From: Nitrospirillum pindoramense
Lineage (GTDB): Bacteria > Pseudomonadota > Alphaproteobacteria > Azospirillales > Azospirillaceae
NCBI RefSeq assembly: GCF_007827955.1
Contig: NZ_VITR01000010.1
Span: 1 to 64,000, forward strand
Length of the DNA: 64,000 bases
Reading direction: 5' to 3'
Each line of letters opens with the position of its first letter. Position 1 is the first letter of the stretch. A program made the position numbers and the translations under genes. Below, piece by piece: positions 1 through 7,682 of this stretch. The notes beneath the pieces were generated by a model, which did no database searches, was not told the DNA's origin, and worked only from the letters and a program-made list of their open reading frames with translations.

Positions 1-655
1 AACGGCGACAGCGTCACGGGCGTGACCCTGGCCAGCAGTGGGGCCGGCACGGCGGCGTCGGTGGGCAGTTACCTCGTTGTGGCCAATGGCGCCACGGGCA
101 CGGGGCTGAGCAACTACTCGGTGAGCTACGCCACCGGCACGCTGACGGTCAACCCGGCGGCGCTGACCATCACGGCCAGTGGGGTGAGCAAGACCTATGG
201 CACCAGCGCCAACCTGACGGGCTACAGCAGCAGCGGGCTGGTCAACGGCGACAGCGTCACGGGCGTGACCCTGGCCAGCAGTGGGGCCGGCACGGCGGCG
301 TCGGTGGGCAGTTACCTCGTTGTGGCCAATGGCGCCACGGGCACGGGGCTGAGCAACTACTCTGTGAGCTACGCCACGGGCACGCTGACGGTCAACCCGG
401 CGGCGCTGACCATCACGGCCAGTGGGGTGAGCAAGACCTACGGCACCAGCGCCAACCTGACGGGCTACAGCAGCAGCGGGCTGGTCAACGGCGACAGCGT
501 CACGGGCGTGACCCTGGCCAGCAGCGGGGCCGGCACGGCGGCGTCGGTGGGCAGTTACCTCGTTGTGGCCAATGGCGCCACGGGCACGGGGCTGAGCAAC
601 TACTCGGTGAGCTACGCCACCGGTACGCTGACGGTCAACCCGGCGGCGCTGACCA
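1..655 (+). repeat. Tandem 243-bp repeats within the adhesin gene
   Basis: The unit beginning AACGGCGACAGCGTCACG starts at 1, 244 and 487, an exact 243-bp (81-codon) period. The copies differ by only a few bases (for example tcggtg/tctgtg and tatggc/tacggc), while the fourth unit, from about 655, is clearly diverged. The array continues upstream of the window, so copy number is unknown. Confidence 0.95.
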
Positions 656-1407
656 TTACCGCCAACGACGCGACCAAGACGGCGGGCCTGGAGTTGATCC
701 TGGCCGGCTATGGCATCAGCGGACTGCTGAACAGCGATAGCGTGACGCAGGTGGCGTTGAGCAGCCCGGGTGCCACGGCATCGGCGGCCCCTGGCAATTA
801 CACCATCACGCCCAGCGCGGCCGTTGGCACGGGGCTCAGCAACTATGACATCCGCTACCAGACCGGAGTGCTGAGCGTCACGGCCCCCGCCGTGCTGACC
901 ACCAGCACGTTGCAGCGTCAGGTGGTTGCCGCCGTGGTGCCGACCGCCAGCCTCGCGGCCGTTACCTCGGTTGTGGCCACCACCTCAAGCCTGGGAAGTA
1001 CCGGGTCGCTGACCAGCGCCGCCACCAGTGTCGGGGCCACGACGACCAGCGTCAGCGCGTCCACCGGCACCACCACCGCCAGCACCACCACCGCAACGCA
1101 AAGCGCGTCGGGGCAAAGCGCGTCGGGCCAGAGCACGTCGGGCCAGAGCACGTCGGGAACGTCTTCAAGCGGATCGGGGTCGAGCGGAACGTCGTCCAGT
1201 GACAGCGGCTCCTCCTCGTCATCCGGCACCACCGTTTCCTCCAGCACCTCGTCGCGCAGCGGGGACGGGGGGAGCAACGGTGGCGGTCAGGCGCCGGCGC
1301 AGACCTTTGCGGTTTCTTCCTCCGGAGGCGAGGGTGGTGTCTATAATCAGCTGCAAATGACATCGGCACCCATTCAAGGCACGAAGCAGGATGAGCGGAA
1401 GCAATAA
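1..1407 (+). CDS. C-terminal part of a large MBG-repeat adhesin/exoprotein (5' end outside window)
   Basis: The frame is open from base 1, so the gene starts before the window. It encodes 81-residue units carrying KTYGTSAN, GLVNGDSV and LSNYSVSY, the pattern of MBG-type repeats found in filamentous-haemagglutinin-like exoproteins. Near-identical units are followed by a diverged unit (about bases 655-875), then about 120 residues of Ser/Thr/Gly-rich low-complexity sequence (about 950-1300), then a short tail ending QDERKQ. By family knowledge such proteins are secreted stalk-like adhesins. Secretion route (two-partner or other) cannot be seen because the N-terminus is missing, and no C-terminal anchor or beta-barrel is evident. 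The stop codon lies 17 bp inside the next gene, so the two are probably translationally coupled. Confidence 0.8.
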   Translation, partial: NGDSVTGVTLASSGAGTAASVGSYLVVANGATGTGLSNYSVSYATGTLTVNPAALTITASGVSKTYGTSANLTGYSSSGLVNGDSVTGVTLASSGAGTAASVGSYLVVANGATGTGLSNYSVSYATGTLTVNPAALTITASGVSKTYGTSANLTGYSSSGLVNGDSVTGVTLASSGAGTAASVGSYLVVANGATGTGLSNYSVSYATGTLTVNPAALTITANDATKTAGLELILAGYGISGLLNSDSVTQVALSSPGATASAAPGNYTITPSAAVGTGLSNYDIRYQTGVLSVTAPAVLTTSTLQRQVVAAVVPTASLAAVTSVVATTSSLGSTGSLTSAATSVGATTTSVSASTGTTTASTTTATQSASGQSASGQSTSGQSTSGTSSSGSGSSGTSSSDSGSSSSSGTTVSSSTSSRSGDGGSNGGGQAPAQTFAVSSSGGEGGVYNQLQMTSAPIQGTKQDERKQ

Positions 1408-3226
1408 CGGCGATTTTTCCATTCCCGTGGTGGAACGCAGCGGCGACGTGCTGATGGAGATCGGGCGCCGCGTTCCCGCCTTCGCCCAGGGCTTGCAATT
1501 GCAGTCGTCCGGGCGGACGGCGGAGGCGCGGCAGGTGTTCCTGCAACTGACGGAGCGCCCGGAACTCACCGCCCCCAGCCTGCACCAGCTGGGTGTCATG
1601 GCGGCTTACGAGGGCGACAACCTGCGGGCTGCCGGGCTGTTCGAGCATGCCCTGAAGATAGAACCGGGGGAGACGCTGTATTATTGCTCCCTGGGAACGG
1701 TGTTCGAGCGTATGGGTGATCTGCCCCGCGCGGCCGGCATCATGGTGAATCTGGCGGTGATGTTGCAGACGCGGGGACAGCATGCCGATGCCATTCCGCT
1801 TTACCGCCGTATCCTTGCCCTTTCCCCGCTGAACTATTCCGCCTGGGTCAACATGGGTACGGGCCTGGCCTGGATGGGGCAATCCCGCGAGGCCGTCGTG
1901 CCCCTGATCGTGGGCGTCATCCTGTTCGGTCGCGTCTTGCCGGAGGCACGGGACCTCGGGAAGCTCTTGATCGAGGAAATTGGCGACCGCTTGCCGGAGC
2001 TGACGGCCGCGCTGGCCACCCTGCCGGAGGGGATGCCCGATGGCCGGCTGGAGCGTCTTGAGGAAGTCCTGCAGACCCTGGACAAGGCCCTTCGTACCGC
2101 TGGTTTCATCGACGCCACGGTGATGGCGCTGGATGTCGCGTTGAAGCTGGCGCCTGGCAACGCGCTGGCCCGCTGGAACCATTCCCTGGCCTGCCTGGCC
2201 CGCGGCGACTTCGCCACCGGCTGGGCGGATTATGAGTGGCGCTGGGTGTGGGACCAGTTCCCCGAACCCCGGCGCATCCTGGCCGCCTCGCAGTGGCGCG
2301 GGGAAGAACTGGCGGGCAAGCGCATCTACGTCTGGGGAGAGCAGGGGTTCGGCGACATCCTGCAATTCGCCCCCCTCGCGCGCATCCTCATGGATCGCCA
2401 TGCCCCGGCGGAGGTGGTGCTGGAGGTGTCATCCCCCCTGGTGGGCATCCTGGGTATCGCCCTGGCGCGGCTGGGCATCAGGGTCGTGTCGCGGCCCGAC
2501 AACCCGCATCGGTTCGGGGTGGAAGAGGCGTTCGATTACCACATTCCGCTCCTGAGCCTACCCCACATGCTGTCGCTGCGTGTACCGGACCTGCCTTTGA
2601 TGCCCGGCTGGCTGGTCCTGCCGGAGGAGCAGGTGGCGCGCGGCCGCGACCTGCTGCCGCCTCCCAGCGGCAAGCGTCGCATCGGTGTGGTGTGGGCCGG
2701 CCGGCCGCAGCATTCGGAGGATGCGCGCCGGTCCCTGCCTCTGGCCCACCTGGGCGCCGTGCTTGACGCCATCCCCGACGCCGAGTGGTTTTCCCTGCAA
2801 GTGGGCCCGCGCGCCGGGGATGCCCTGGCGTTCAAGGGCCGCCTGCACGACCTCAGCCCGCAGTTGAAGGACTTCATCGACACGGCCGCCATCATCGCCA
2901 ACCTTGACCATGTGGTCGCGGTCGATACGGGCGTGGGCCACTTGGCGGGCTGCATGGGCAAGCCGGTGTCGCTGCTGCTGGCCCACTCCGTCGATTGGCG
3001 GTGGGGCATTGGCGACACCACATCCCCTTGGTATCCCAACCACCGCATTCATCGTCAGCCCGCCCTGGGCGACTGGCCCGGGGTCATCGCTTCCCTGCGG
3101 GCGGAACATGCACAGCCCGCGGCCGCGCCACAGGGCGCCGCCGCCGATGTCATCCCACCGGCGGAGCCCAAGCGCCGGGGCGCGTCCAGCCGCCGGGCGG
3201 CCGCGAAGGAAGTGGCCGAAAGCTGA
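1391..3226 (+). CDS. TPR-domain protein with heptosyltransferase-like (GT9/GT41-like) C-terminal domain
   Basis: A 611-residue protein. Residues about 27-190 are helical TPR-type repeats (for example LHQLGVMAAYEGDNLRAAGLF and PLYRRILALSPLNYSAW). Residues about 290-580 resemble the ADP-heptose:LPS heptosyltransferase fold, with IGVVWAGRPQHSEDARRSLP, a nucleotide-sugar-binding-like VDTGVGHLAGCMGKPV and a late WRWGIGDTTSPWYP. The C-terminus is a basic Ala/Arg/Lys tail. The start ATG overlaps the end of the adhesin gene by 17 bp. Proteins with this TPR-plus-transferase layout are usually annotated as putative O-linked or polysaccharide glycosyltransferases. I infer that it may glycosylate the adjacent Ser/Thr-rich adhesin or act in exopolysaccharide assembly. 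No signal peptide is seen, so it is probably cytoplasmic. Confidence 0.78.
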   Translation: MSGSNNGDFSIPVVERSGDVLMEIGRRVPAFAQGLQLQSSGRTAEARQVFLQLTERPELTAPSLHQLGVMAAYEGDNLRAAGLFEHALKIEPGETLYYCSLGTVFERMGDLPRAAGIMVNLAVMLQTRGQHADAIPLYRRILALSPLNYSAWVNMGTGLAWMGQSREAVVPLIVGVILFGRVLPEARDLGKLLIEEIGDRLPELTAALATLPEGMPDGRLERLEEVLQTLDKALRTAGFIDATVMALDVALKLAPGNALARWNHSLACLARGDFATGWADYEWRWVWDQFPEPRRILAASQWRGEELAGKRIYVWGEQGFGDILQFAPLARILMDRHAPAEVVLEVSSPLVGILGIALARLGIRVVSRPDNPHRFGVEEAFDYHIPLLSLPHMLSLRVPDLPLMPGWLVLPEEQVARGRDLLPPPSGKRRIGVVWAGRPQHSEDARRSLPLAHLGAVLDAIPDAEWFSLQVGPRAGDALAFKGRLHDLSPQLKDFIDTAAIIANLDHVVAVDTGVGHLAGCMGKPVSLLLAHSVDWRWGIGDTTSPWYPNHRIHRQPALGDWPGVIASLRAEHAQPAAAPQGAAADVIPPAEPKRRGASSRRAAAKEVAES

Positions 3227-3318
3227 TCCCCGGCGTTTACGAAGTTACGACCTATCCGCCCGTTTTCGCTTGGCTTTAAGCTGCGTCCGGTCCCGATCAC
3301 GGGGCTGGATTTGGCCAA

Positions 3319-4794
3319 GTGGACTCCAGGATGCGGACCGGGGCGATAGGCCGGCGGCTGGCCGGCGCGCTGTTTTTCTTGATGGGCACGGCGGGGTGGG
3401 CCGCCGCCTCCCCCTGGGGCGAGGTGGGCGACGCCCAACTGCGCGGCGATATCGAGGTGCTGGCGGCGGCCGGCCTGCTCGATGGCGTCACCACACCGTG
3501 GCCGTTGCCATGGACGGCCGTGGTCCCCGCCTTGCGGACGGCCGACCTGGACGCCCAGCCGGATGCGGTGCAGGCGGCGGCCCTGCGCGTCCTGGGCCGG
3601 GCCACGCGTGAGAACAGGCCGGGCTTCAGCACCAGCGCCAGCCTGGACCTGACCAACGCGCCGTCCCTGGTGCGCGGTTTCGACAGCTTGGGCCGGGGGC
3701 AGGGGCAAACGCAGGTGGCGCTGTCCTACAGTTCCGACACCGTGGCCGCCCGCCTGGCGGTGGGTAGCCTCACTCAAGACTTTCACAGCGGCGCCACCAA
3801 GCTGGTGCTGGACGACAGCTACATGGCGGTGAAGGCCGGTGACGCTCTGGTTTATGGCGGCTGGCTGACCCACTGGTGGGGTCCCGGCTGGATCTCCGCG
3901 CTGACCCTGTCCAACAACGCCCGCCCCATGCCGCAGCTGGGGATTCAACGCCTGGACACCTCACCCTCCACCTGGCCGGTGCTGGAATGGCTGGGGCCGT
4001 GGCAGGCGGAGTTCTTCCTGGGCCTGCTGGACGGCCCGCGCCTGCAGAAGAACACGGTGTTCGATGCCCTGCGCGTCACGGTCAATCCCGCGCCCGGGTT
4101 GGAGATTGGATTGGCCCGCACCGGGGAGATATGCGGCCAGGGCCATCCTTGCGATCCGGCCGAATATTTTCAGCTTAACAACTCGCCCACCGACGTCAAC
4201 AAGACCAACGATGAAGGCGTGGTGGACATCAAGTACGGCCATGACCTGTGGGGTGTGCCAGCCCAGGTTTATGTTCAGCTGATGAACGAGGACACGTCGC
4301 CCATCACCCATTCCGGCACCAGCCATTTGTTCGGCGCCACCGCTTTCGTGCCGGTGGCTGGCCGTCCTTTCCGGATCACGGCGGAATACGCCGACAGCAT
4401 TTCCACCACCAACATTTTCAGCTTCGCCAGCCGCATCTACGGTTTTTCCTACACCAATGGCGGCTATCCCGACGGCATGCGCTACCGGGGGCGCACCATC
4501 GGCTTCAGCCTGGACGACGACTCCCGCCTGCTGTCGCTGCAGGGCAGTTGGAGTGACGCCGACGGCCGGACCTATGAGATGACGCTGCACCACGCCGTCA
4601 TCGGCACGGCGCAGTCGGCCGGCGCCAATATCGTCAGCCCGGTGCCCGTCAAGGTGAACATCCTGGAAGGACGGCTCAGCCTGCCGTTCCATCGCTTCAC
4701 ACTGGATCTGCGCGCCAGTGTCCAGGACGACCAGACCCGGCCGGATCACGGCTTCCTGCCCGCCGTGGAGGCGGCGGTGCGCATCGCGCTGTGA
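3319..4794 (+). CDS. Wzi-like capsule assembly outer-membrane protein
   Basis: A 491-residue protein with an N-terminal signal peptide (basic MDSRMRTGAIGRR, hydrophobic core, AAASPWG cleavage region). It is followed by the N-terminal helical segment typical of the Wzi family (LRGDIEVLAAAGLLDG, then TTPWPLPW) and a long beta-barrel-like region. GGWLTHWWGPGWISALTLSNNA matches the conserved WWGPGW-type core of Wzi proteins. The family forms an outer-membrane barrel that binds capsule or exopolysaccharide at the cell surface. The gene follows the TPR/transferase gene after 92 bp on the same strand, so it could share its transcript. This supports surface polysaccharide attachment as the theme of the locus. 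Confidence 0.85.
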   Translation: MDSRMRTGAIGRRLAGALFFLMGTAGWAAASPWGEVGDAQLRGDIEVLAAAGLLDGVTTPWPLPWTAVVPALRTADLDAQPDAVQAAALRVLGRATRENRPGFSTSASLDLTNAPSLVRGFDSLGRGQGQTQVALSYSSDTVAARLAVGSLTQDFHSGATKLVLDDSYMAVKAGDALVYGGWLTHWWGPGWISALTLSNNARPMPQLGIQRLDTSPSTWPVLEWLGPWQAEFFLGLLDGPRLQKNTVFDALRVTVNPAPGLEIGLARTGEICGQGHPCDPAEYFQLNNSPTDVNKTNDEGVVDIKYGHDLWGVPAQVYVQLMNEDTSPITHSGTSHLFGATAFVPVAGRPFRITAEYADSISTTNIFSFASRIYGFSYTNGGYPDGMRYRGRTIGFSLDDDSRLLSLQGSWSDADGRTYEMTLHHAVIGTAQSAGANIVSPVPVKVNILEGRLSLPFHRFTLDLRASVQDDQTRPDHGFLPAVEAAVRIAL

Positions 4795-4816
4795 CCAGAA
4801 AAATGGACGGCCGCAG

Positions 4817-4843
4817 GGAATAATTCCGCCCCGCCCATCCGTC
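4817..4843 (+). promoter_or_regulatory. Candidate ECF-type promoter upstream of tetR and sugar transferase
   Basis: GGAATA at 4817-4822 and CGTC at 4840-4843 are separated by 17 bp. This matches five other sites in the window that have a 16-bp spacer. Transcription would begin near 4850, about 55 nt before the TetR start. The -10 surroundings (CCCATCCGTCATGGG, 4834-4848) recur in identical form in the promoter at 17234-17259. Confidence 0.6.
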
Positions 4844-4904
4844 ATGGGGATGAGGGGCTGGTGGTTCGCCATGCCGGTCCCGCGTCAGCCTGCCGGAGGT
4901 GCCC

Positions 4905-5504
4905 ATGCCGCCCATCGTCGCCTGTGCCAAAACCACCCCCCCGCGCGATCGCGTGCGGGATGTCGCCGCCGGCCTGTTCGCCGATCGGGGCCTGGATGGG
5001 TTCAAGATGCGGGACTTGGCGGCGCGCCTGGGCGTCAGCGTCATGACGCCCTATCGCTATTTCGAGAACAAGGAGGCCATCCTGGCCTGCGTGCGCGCGC
5101 ACGGCTTCGCCTGCCTGGCTGACACGCTGGATGGGGTGGCGGGCGAGGGGGCGCTGGAGCAGCGCGTCGCGGCCCTGGCCGCCGCCTACGGCGCCTTCGC
5201 CCTCGCGGAACCGGCGCGCTATGGCCTCATGTTCGGGCCGGCACCCGCCCAGTCGCCGGGCGCTGTTGAGGTGCGACGCCAGGAAGCCCGGGTGGAGGCG
5301 GCCTTCACCGTCCACGCCCATGGACTGTCGGAGGCGGGCCTGAGGTGCGCCGAGCCCGCGACCCTAGGCCGCCTGCTATGGTCCACGCTGCACGGCGTCG
5401 CCGTTCTGCATTTGGGCGGCCAACTGCCGCAGGTGGACCTTGGGGGGGCGCTGCGTCATGCCGCCCGCGCGTTGACCATTGCCTGTGCCGGAGTTGCCGC
5501 GTGA
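4905..5504 (+). CDS. TetR/AcrR-family transcriptional regulator
   Basis: A 199-residue protein from the ATG at 4905, chosen because GGAGG at 4895-4899 sits five bases before it; a GTG at 4899 is also in frame. The N-terminal helix-turn-helix is clear: RDRVRDVAAGLFADRGLDGFKMRDLAARLGVSV followed by the recognition-helix end MTPYRYFENKEAIL. The C-terminal part (LGRLLWSTLHGVAVLHLGG) resembles WHG-type TetR ligand domains. The stop TGA overlaps the GTG of the sugar transferase gene, so the two are one operon behind the candidate ECF promoter. It may regulate the polysaccharide locus. The ligand is unknown. Confidence 0.88.
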   Translation: MPPIVACAKTTPPRDRVRDVAAGLFADRGLDGFKMRDLAARLGVSVMTPYRYFENKEAILACVRAHGFACLADTLDGVAGEGALEQRVAALAAAYGAFALAEPARYGLMFGPAPAQSPGAVEVRRQEARVEAAFTVHAHGLSEAGLRCAEPATLGRLLWSTLHGVAVLHLGGQLPQVDLGGALRHAARALTIACAGVAA

Positions 5505-6178
5505 CCATGACGGCACCGCAGCCGTTGCGGATGGCCGAGCGCCCGCGGCGGGGCGCGGTCGAGGACGCGCCGCCGCCCCGCATCCGGCCCCGCCTGACGG
5601 TCAAGCGCATCCTGGACCTTGCGCTCAGCCTGGCGCTGCTGCTCGTCTGTCTGCCGCTGTTGGCCGTGATCGCGCTGTTGATCCGCCTGGACAGCCGGGG
5701 CCCCATCCTGTTTCGGCAACAGCGGATCGGCTTGGCGGGCCAGCCTTTCCACATCATCAAGTTCCGCACCATGCATGTGCTGGAAGACGGCGCCGATGTG
5801 GTGCAGGCGCGGGAGCGTGATCCGCGCGTGACCCGCGTGGGCGGATTGCTGCGGGTCAGCAGCCTGGATGAACTGCCCCAGTTGCTGAACGTCCTGTCAG
5901 GCGAAATGTCGTTGGTGGGCCCGCGGCCCCACGCCGCCGCCCATGACGACTATTATCGCGCCCGCATCCCCAATTACCTGTATCGCCACAACGTGCGTCC
6001 GGGCATTACCGGCTGGGCCCAGGTGAACGGGGCGCGGGGGGCCACACCACAAGTTGCCGACATGCAGGCGCGTGTCGACCTGGACGCCTGGTATGTCGAC
6101 CACGCCAGCCTGGCCCTGGACCTGAAGATCCTGGCGCTCACCCCCCTGGTGGTGCTGAGCCGCCGCAAGGCCTGCTGA
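5501..6178 (+). CDS. Undecaprenyl-phosphate sugar-1-phosphate transferase (bacterial sugar transferase)
   Basis: A 225-residue membrane enzyme that starts exopolysaccharide repeat-unit synthesis by moving a sugar-1-phosphate onto the lipid carrier. The start is GTG 5501, giving a 4-bp GTGA overlap with tetR; ATG 5507 is the alternative. A Pro/Arg-rich cytoplasmic head is followed by KRILDLALSLALLLVCLPLL (membrane hairpin). The catalytic core has GPILFRQQRIGLAGQPF, KFRTM, SLDELPQLLNVLSGEMSLVGPRP and RPGITGWAQVNGARG, the full set of family signatures. It is of the short type without the extra N-terminal membrane domain of WbaP. The sugar specificity cannot be read from the sequence. Confidence 0.93.
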   Translation: MTMTAPQPLRMAERPRRGAVEDAPPPRIRPRLTVKRILDLALSLALLLVCLPLLAVIALLIRLDSRGPILFRQQRIGLAGQPFHIIKFRTMHVLEDGADVVQARERDPRVTRVGGLLRVSSLDELPQLLNVLSGEMSLVGPRPHAAAHDDYYRARIPNYLYRHNVRPGITGWAQVNGARGATPQVADMQARVDLDAWYVDHASLALDLKILALTPLVVLSRRKAC

Positions 6179-6232
6179 AGGGCCTCTCCATCCCCGAAAA
6201 AATCCTATTCTTAAGGATAATATGTGGGCAGG

Positions 6233-6258
6233 GGAATAAACCCTTAAGACCATTCGTC
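6233..6258 (+). promoter_or_regulatory. Candidate ECF-type autoregulatory promoter of the sigma gene
   Basis: GGAATA (6233-6238), a 16-bp spacer and CGTC (6255-6258). An imperfect inverted repeat, CCCTTAAGAC/GTCTTAGGG, spans the spacer and -10. A start near 6266 would give a leader of about 125 nt before the sigma gene. The match to the other candidate promoters of the window suggests that the encoded sigma factor recognises its own promoter. Confidence 0.62.
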
Positions 6259-6392
6259 TTAGGGAAGAGAGGACAGCGCATCCACCAGGGAATTGGCCCT
6301 TGGGATGCCAGCTTGGACGGACGTAAGCTGATGCGGCACAGGCACGGGCCCCCCCTATGGTTCATCGATTCCGTGTCGGAGAACCCTAGGCC

Positions 6393-6944
6393 GTGACCCG
6401 ACCCCAACAGTTCGCGAATGCCCTGGTCATGCAACTTCCGGCTTTAAGGCGATATGCCTTGGCGCTGGTGGGCAATGCCGCGCTTGCGGATGATCTGGTC
6501 CAGGATTGTGTTGAACGGGCGCTGCGCCAATCGGCGCAGCTGCGGGAGTTACCCCGCATTTCCGGTTGGCTGCGGCGCATCTTGCGGAACCTTTATACCG
6601 ACGAGCTTCGCCGTGGAAACAGCCGGGGGGAGGAACAGGACATAACCGAACTGGCCGACCATGTGGAACTGAGCGCCCCGCCGACCGATGTCGGCGCCGC
6701 GAGGGACTTCGTGAAGGCGGTCAGCCGGCTGACGCCGGAGCATCGGGAAATCCTGCTGCTGTCCAGTGTTGAGGAACTGAACTATCGCGAGATCGCGGAG
6801 GAGCTCGACATTCCGGTGGGGACCGTGATGTCGCGCCTCGCGCGGGCCCGAGAGCGGTTACGGAGTGTAATGCAAGGCGAGGGCGCGGAAATCATCCCGC
6901 TGACCCCGAGCCCGCTGCCCCCAGGATCGAAAGACCGAAAGTGA
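6393..6944 (+). CDS. ECF-family RNA polymerase sigma factor
   Basis: A 183-residue sigma-70 family protein of extracytoplasmic-function size, with only regions 2 and 4. Region 2 contains LVGNAALADDLVQDCVERAL and the helix ISGWLRRILRNLYTDELRR. Region 4 (about residues 112-155) has LTPEHREILLLSSVEELNYREIAEEL and PVGTVMSRLARARERL. The GTG start at 6393 is preceded by a GGAG-like element at 6378-6381; ATG 6429 would remove the first helix. The stop overlaps the anti-sigma gene by 4 bp. I infer that it reads the GGAATA-N16-CGTC promoters found upstream of itself and of the polysaccharide, radical SAM and MtrAB operons. Confidence 0.92.
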   Translation: MTRPQQFANALVMQLPALRRYALALVGNAALADDLVQDCVERALRQSAQLRELPRISGWLRRILRNLYTDELRRGNSRGEEQDITELADHVELSAPPTDVGAARDFVKAVSRLTPEHREILLLSSVEELNYREIAEELDIPVGTVMSRLARARERLRSVMQGEGAEIIPLTPSPLPPGSKDRK

Positions 6945-7672
6945 GCGACCATACCCCCAACCATCCTCCCATCGCGGAGGTCGACCTGCACGCCTTTTTG
7001 GATGGCGAGCTGCCGGAAGACCGCGCCCGCGTTGTGGAGGCCGCGATCCTCGCGGACCCCGCCCTGGCGGACCGACTGGCCGCCTATGAGGCCGACAAGG
7101 CCATGATGAAGCGCCTGTACAGCCCGTTGATCGAGCGCCCGGTCCCCCAACACTTGATCGACCTGGCCCAATCCGCGGCCGAGGCACCAATGTACCGCCC
7201 CTGGGCCGACTGGCGCCGTCTGGGTGCCGTGGCGGCCGTTGTGCTGCTGCTGGTCGGCGGTGGCGCCTATCTGGCGGGGCGGCCGGCGGGCGACGTGGTG
7301 CAGATGGCGTTGGCGGCGCGGGACGTTCCGGCGTCGGTGCCCAGCGACCTCAGTCCTTACAACGCGGCCCTCAGCCGCATCGTCGCCCTCAACATCAAGG
7401 TGCCGGACCTGAGCCGGGCCGGTTACCGCCTGGCCGGCGTGAAGGTCGCGGACGGTGCTGCCACCGTGGCCTACCGGGATGCAGCCGACCGGCTGTTCAC
7501 CATTTACCTGCGCCATTCCGACGGCACGGTCCGCTTTGACCAGTTCAAACGCGACAACCTGCGTGTCTGTGTCTGGCAGGATGACCAGTTGAGCATGGTC
7601 ATGGCCGGCGAGATGTCGGCCGCGGTCATGCAAAAGCTGGCCAGCATGGCCTATGTCGGCCTGACGGCCTGA
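6941..7672 (+). CDS. Membrane-anchored anti-sigma factor
   Basis: A 243-residue protein coupled to the sigma gene by a GTGA overlap. The cytoplasmic N-terminal part (about residues 1-90) contains VDLHAFLDGELPEDRARVVE, the start seen in many ECF anti-sigma domains. It lacks the HxxxCxxC zinc motif. One membrane helix follows (about residues 93-113, GAVAAVVLLLVGGGAYLAG), then a periplasmic domain of about 130 residues. The family holds its ECF sigma factor at the membrane until an envelope signal releases it. The nature of that signal is not evident. Confidence 0.85.
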   Translation: MSDHTPNHPPIAEVDLHAFLDGELPEDRARVVEAAILADPALADRLAAYEADKAMMKRLYSPLIERPVPQHLIDLAQSAAEAPMYRPWADWRRLGAVAAVVLLLVGGGAYLAGRPAGDVVQMALAARDVPASVPSDLSPYNAALSRIVALNIKVPDLSRAGYRLAGVKVADGAATVAYRDAADRLFTIYLRHSDGTVRFDQFKRDNLRVCVWQDDQLSMVMAGEMSAAVMQKLASMAYVGLTA

Positions 7673-7682
7673 CGGCTTGGTT

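Noticed and set aside
1-655. Tandem repeats as a CRISPR array
   Set aside because: Repeats are contiguous 243-bp coding units with no spacers.
1052-2401. Long open frame on the minus strand under the adhesin and TPR genes (449 codons)
   Set aside because: No recognisable domain; composition (Gln/His/Arg-rich) is that of an antisense shadow of high-GC coding DNA.
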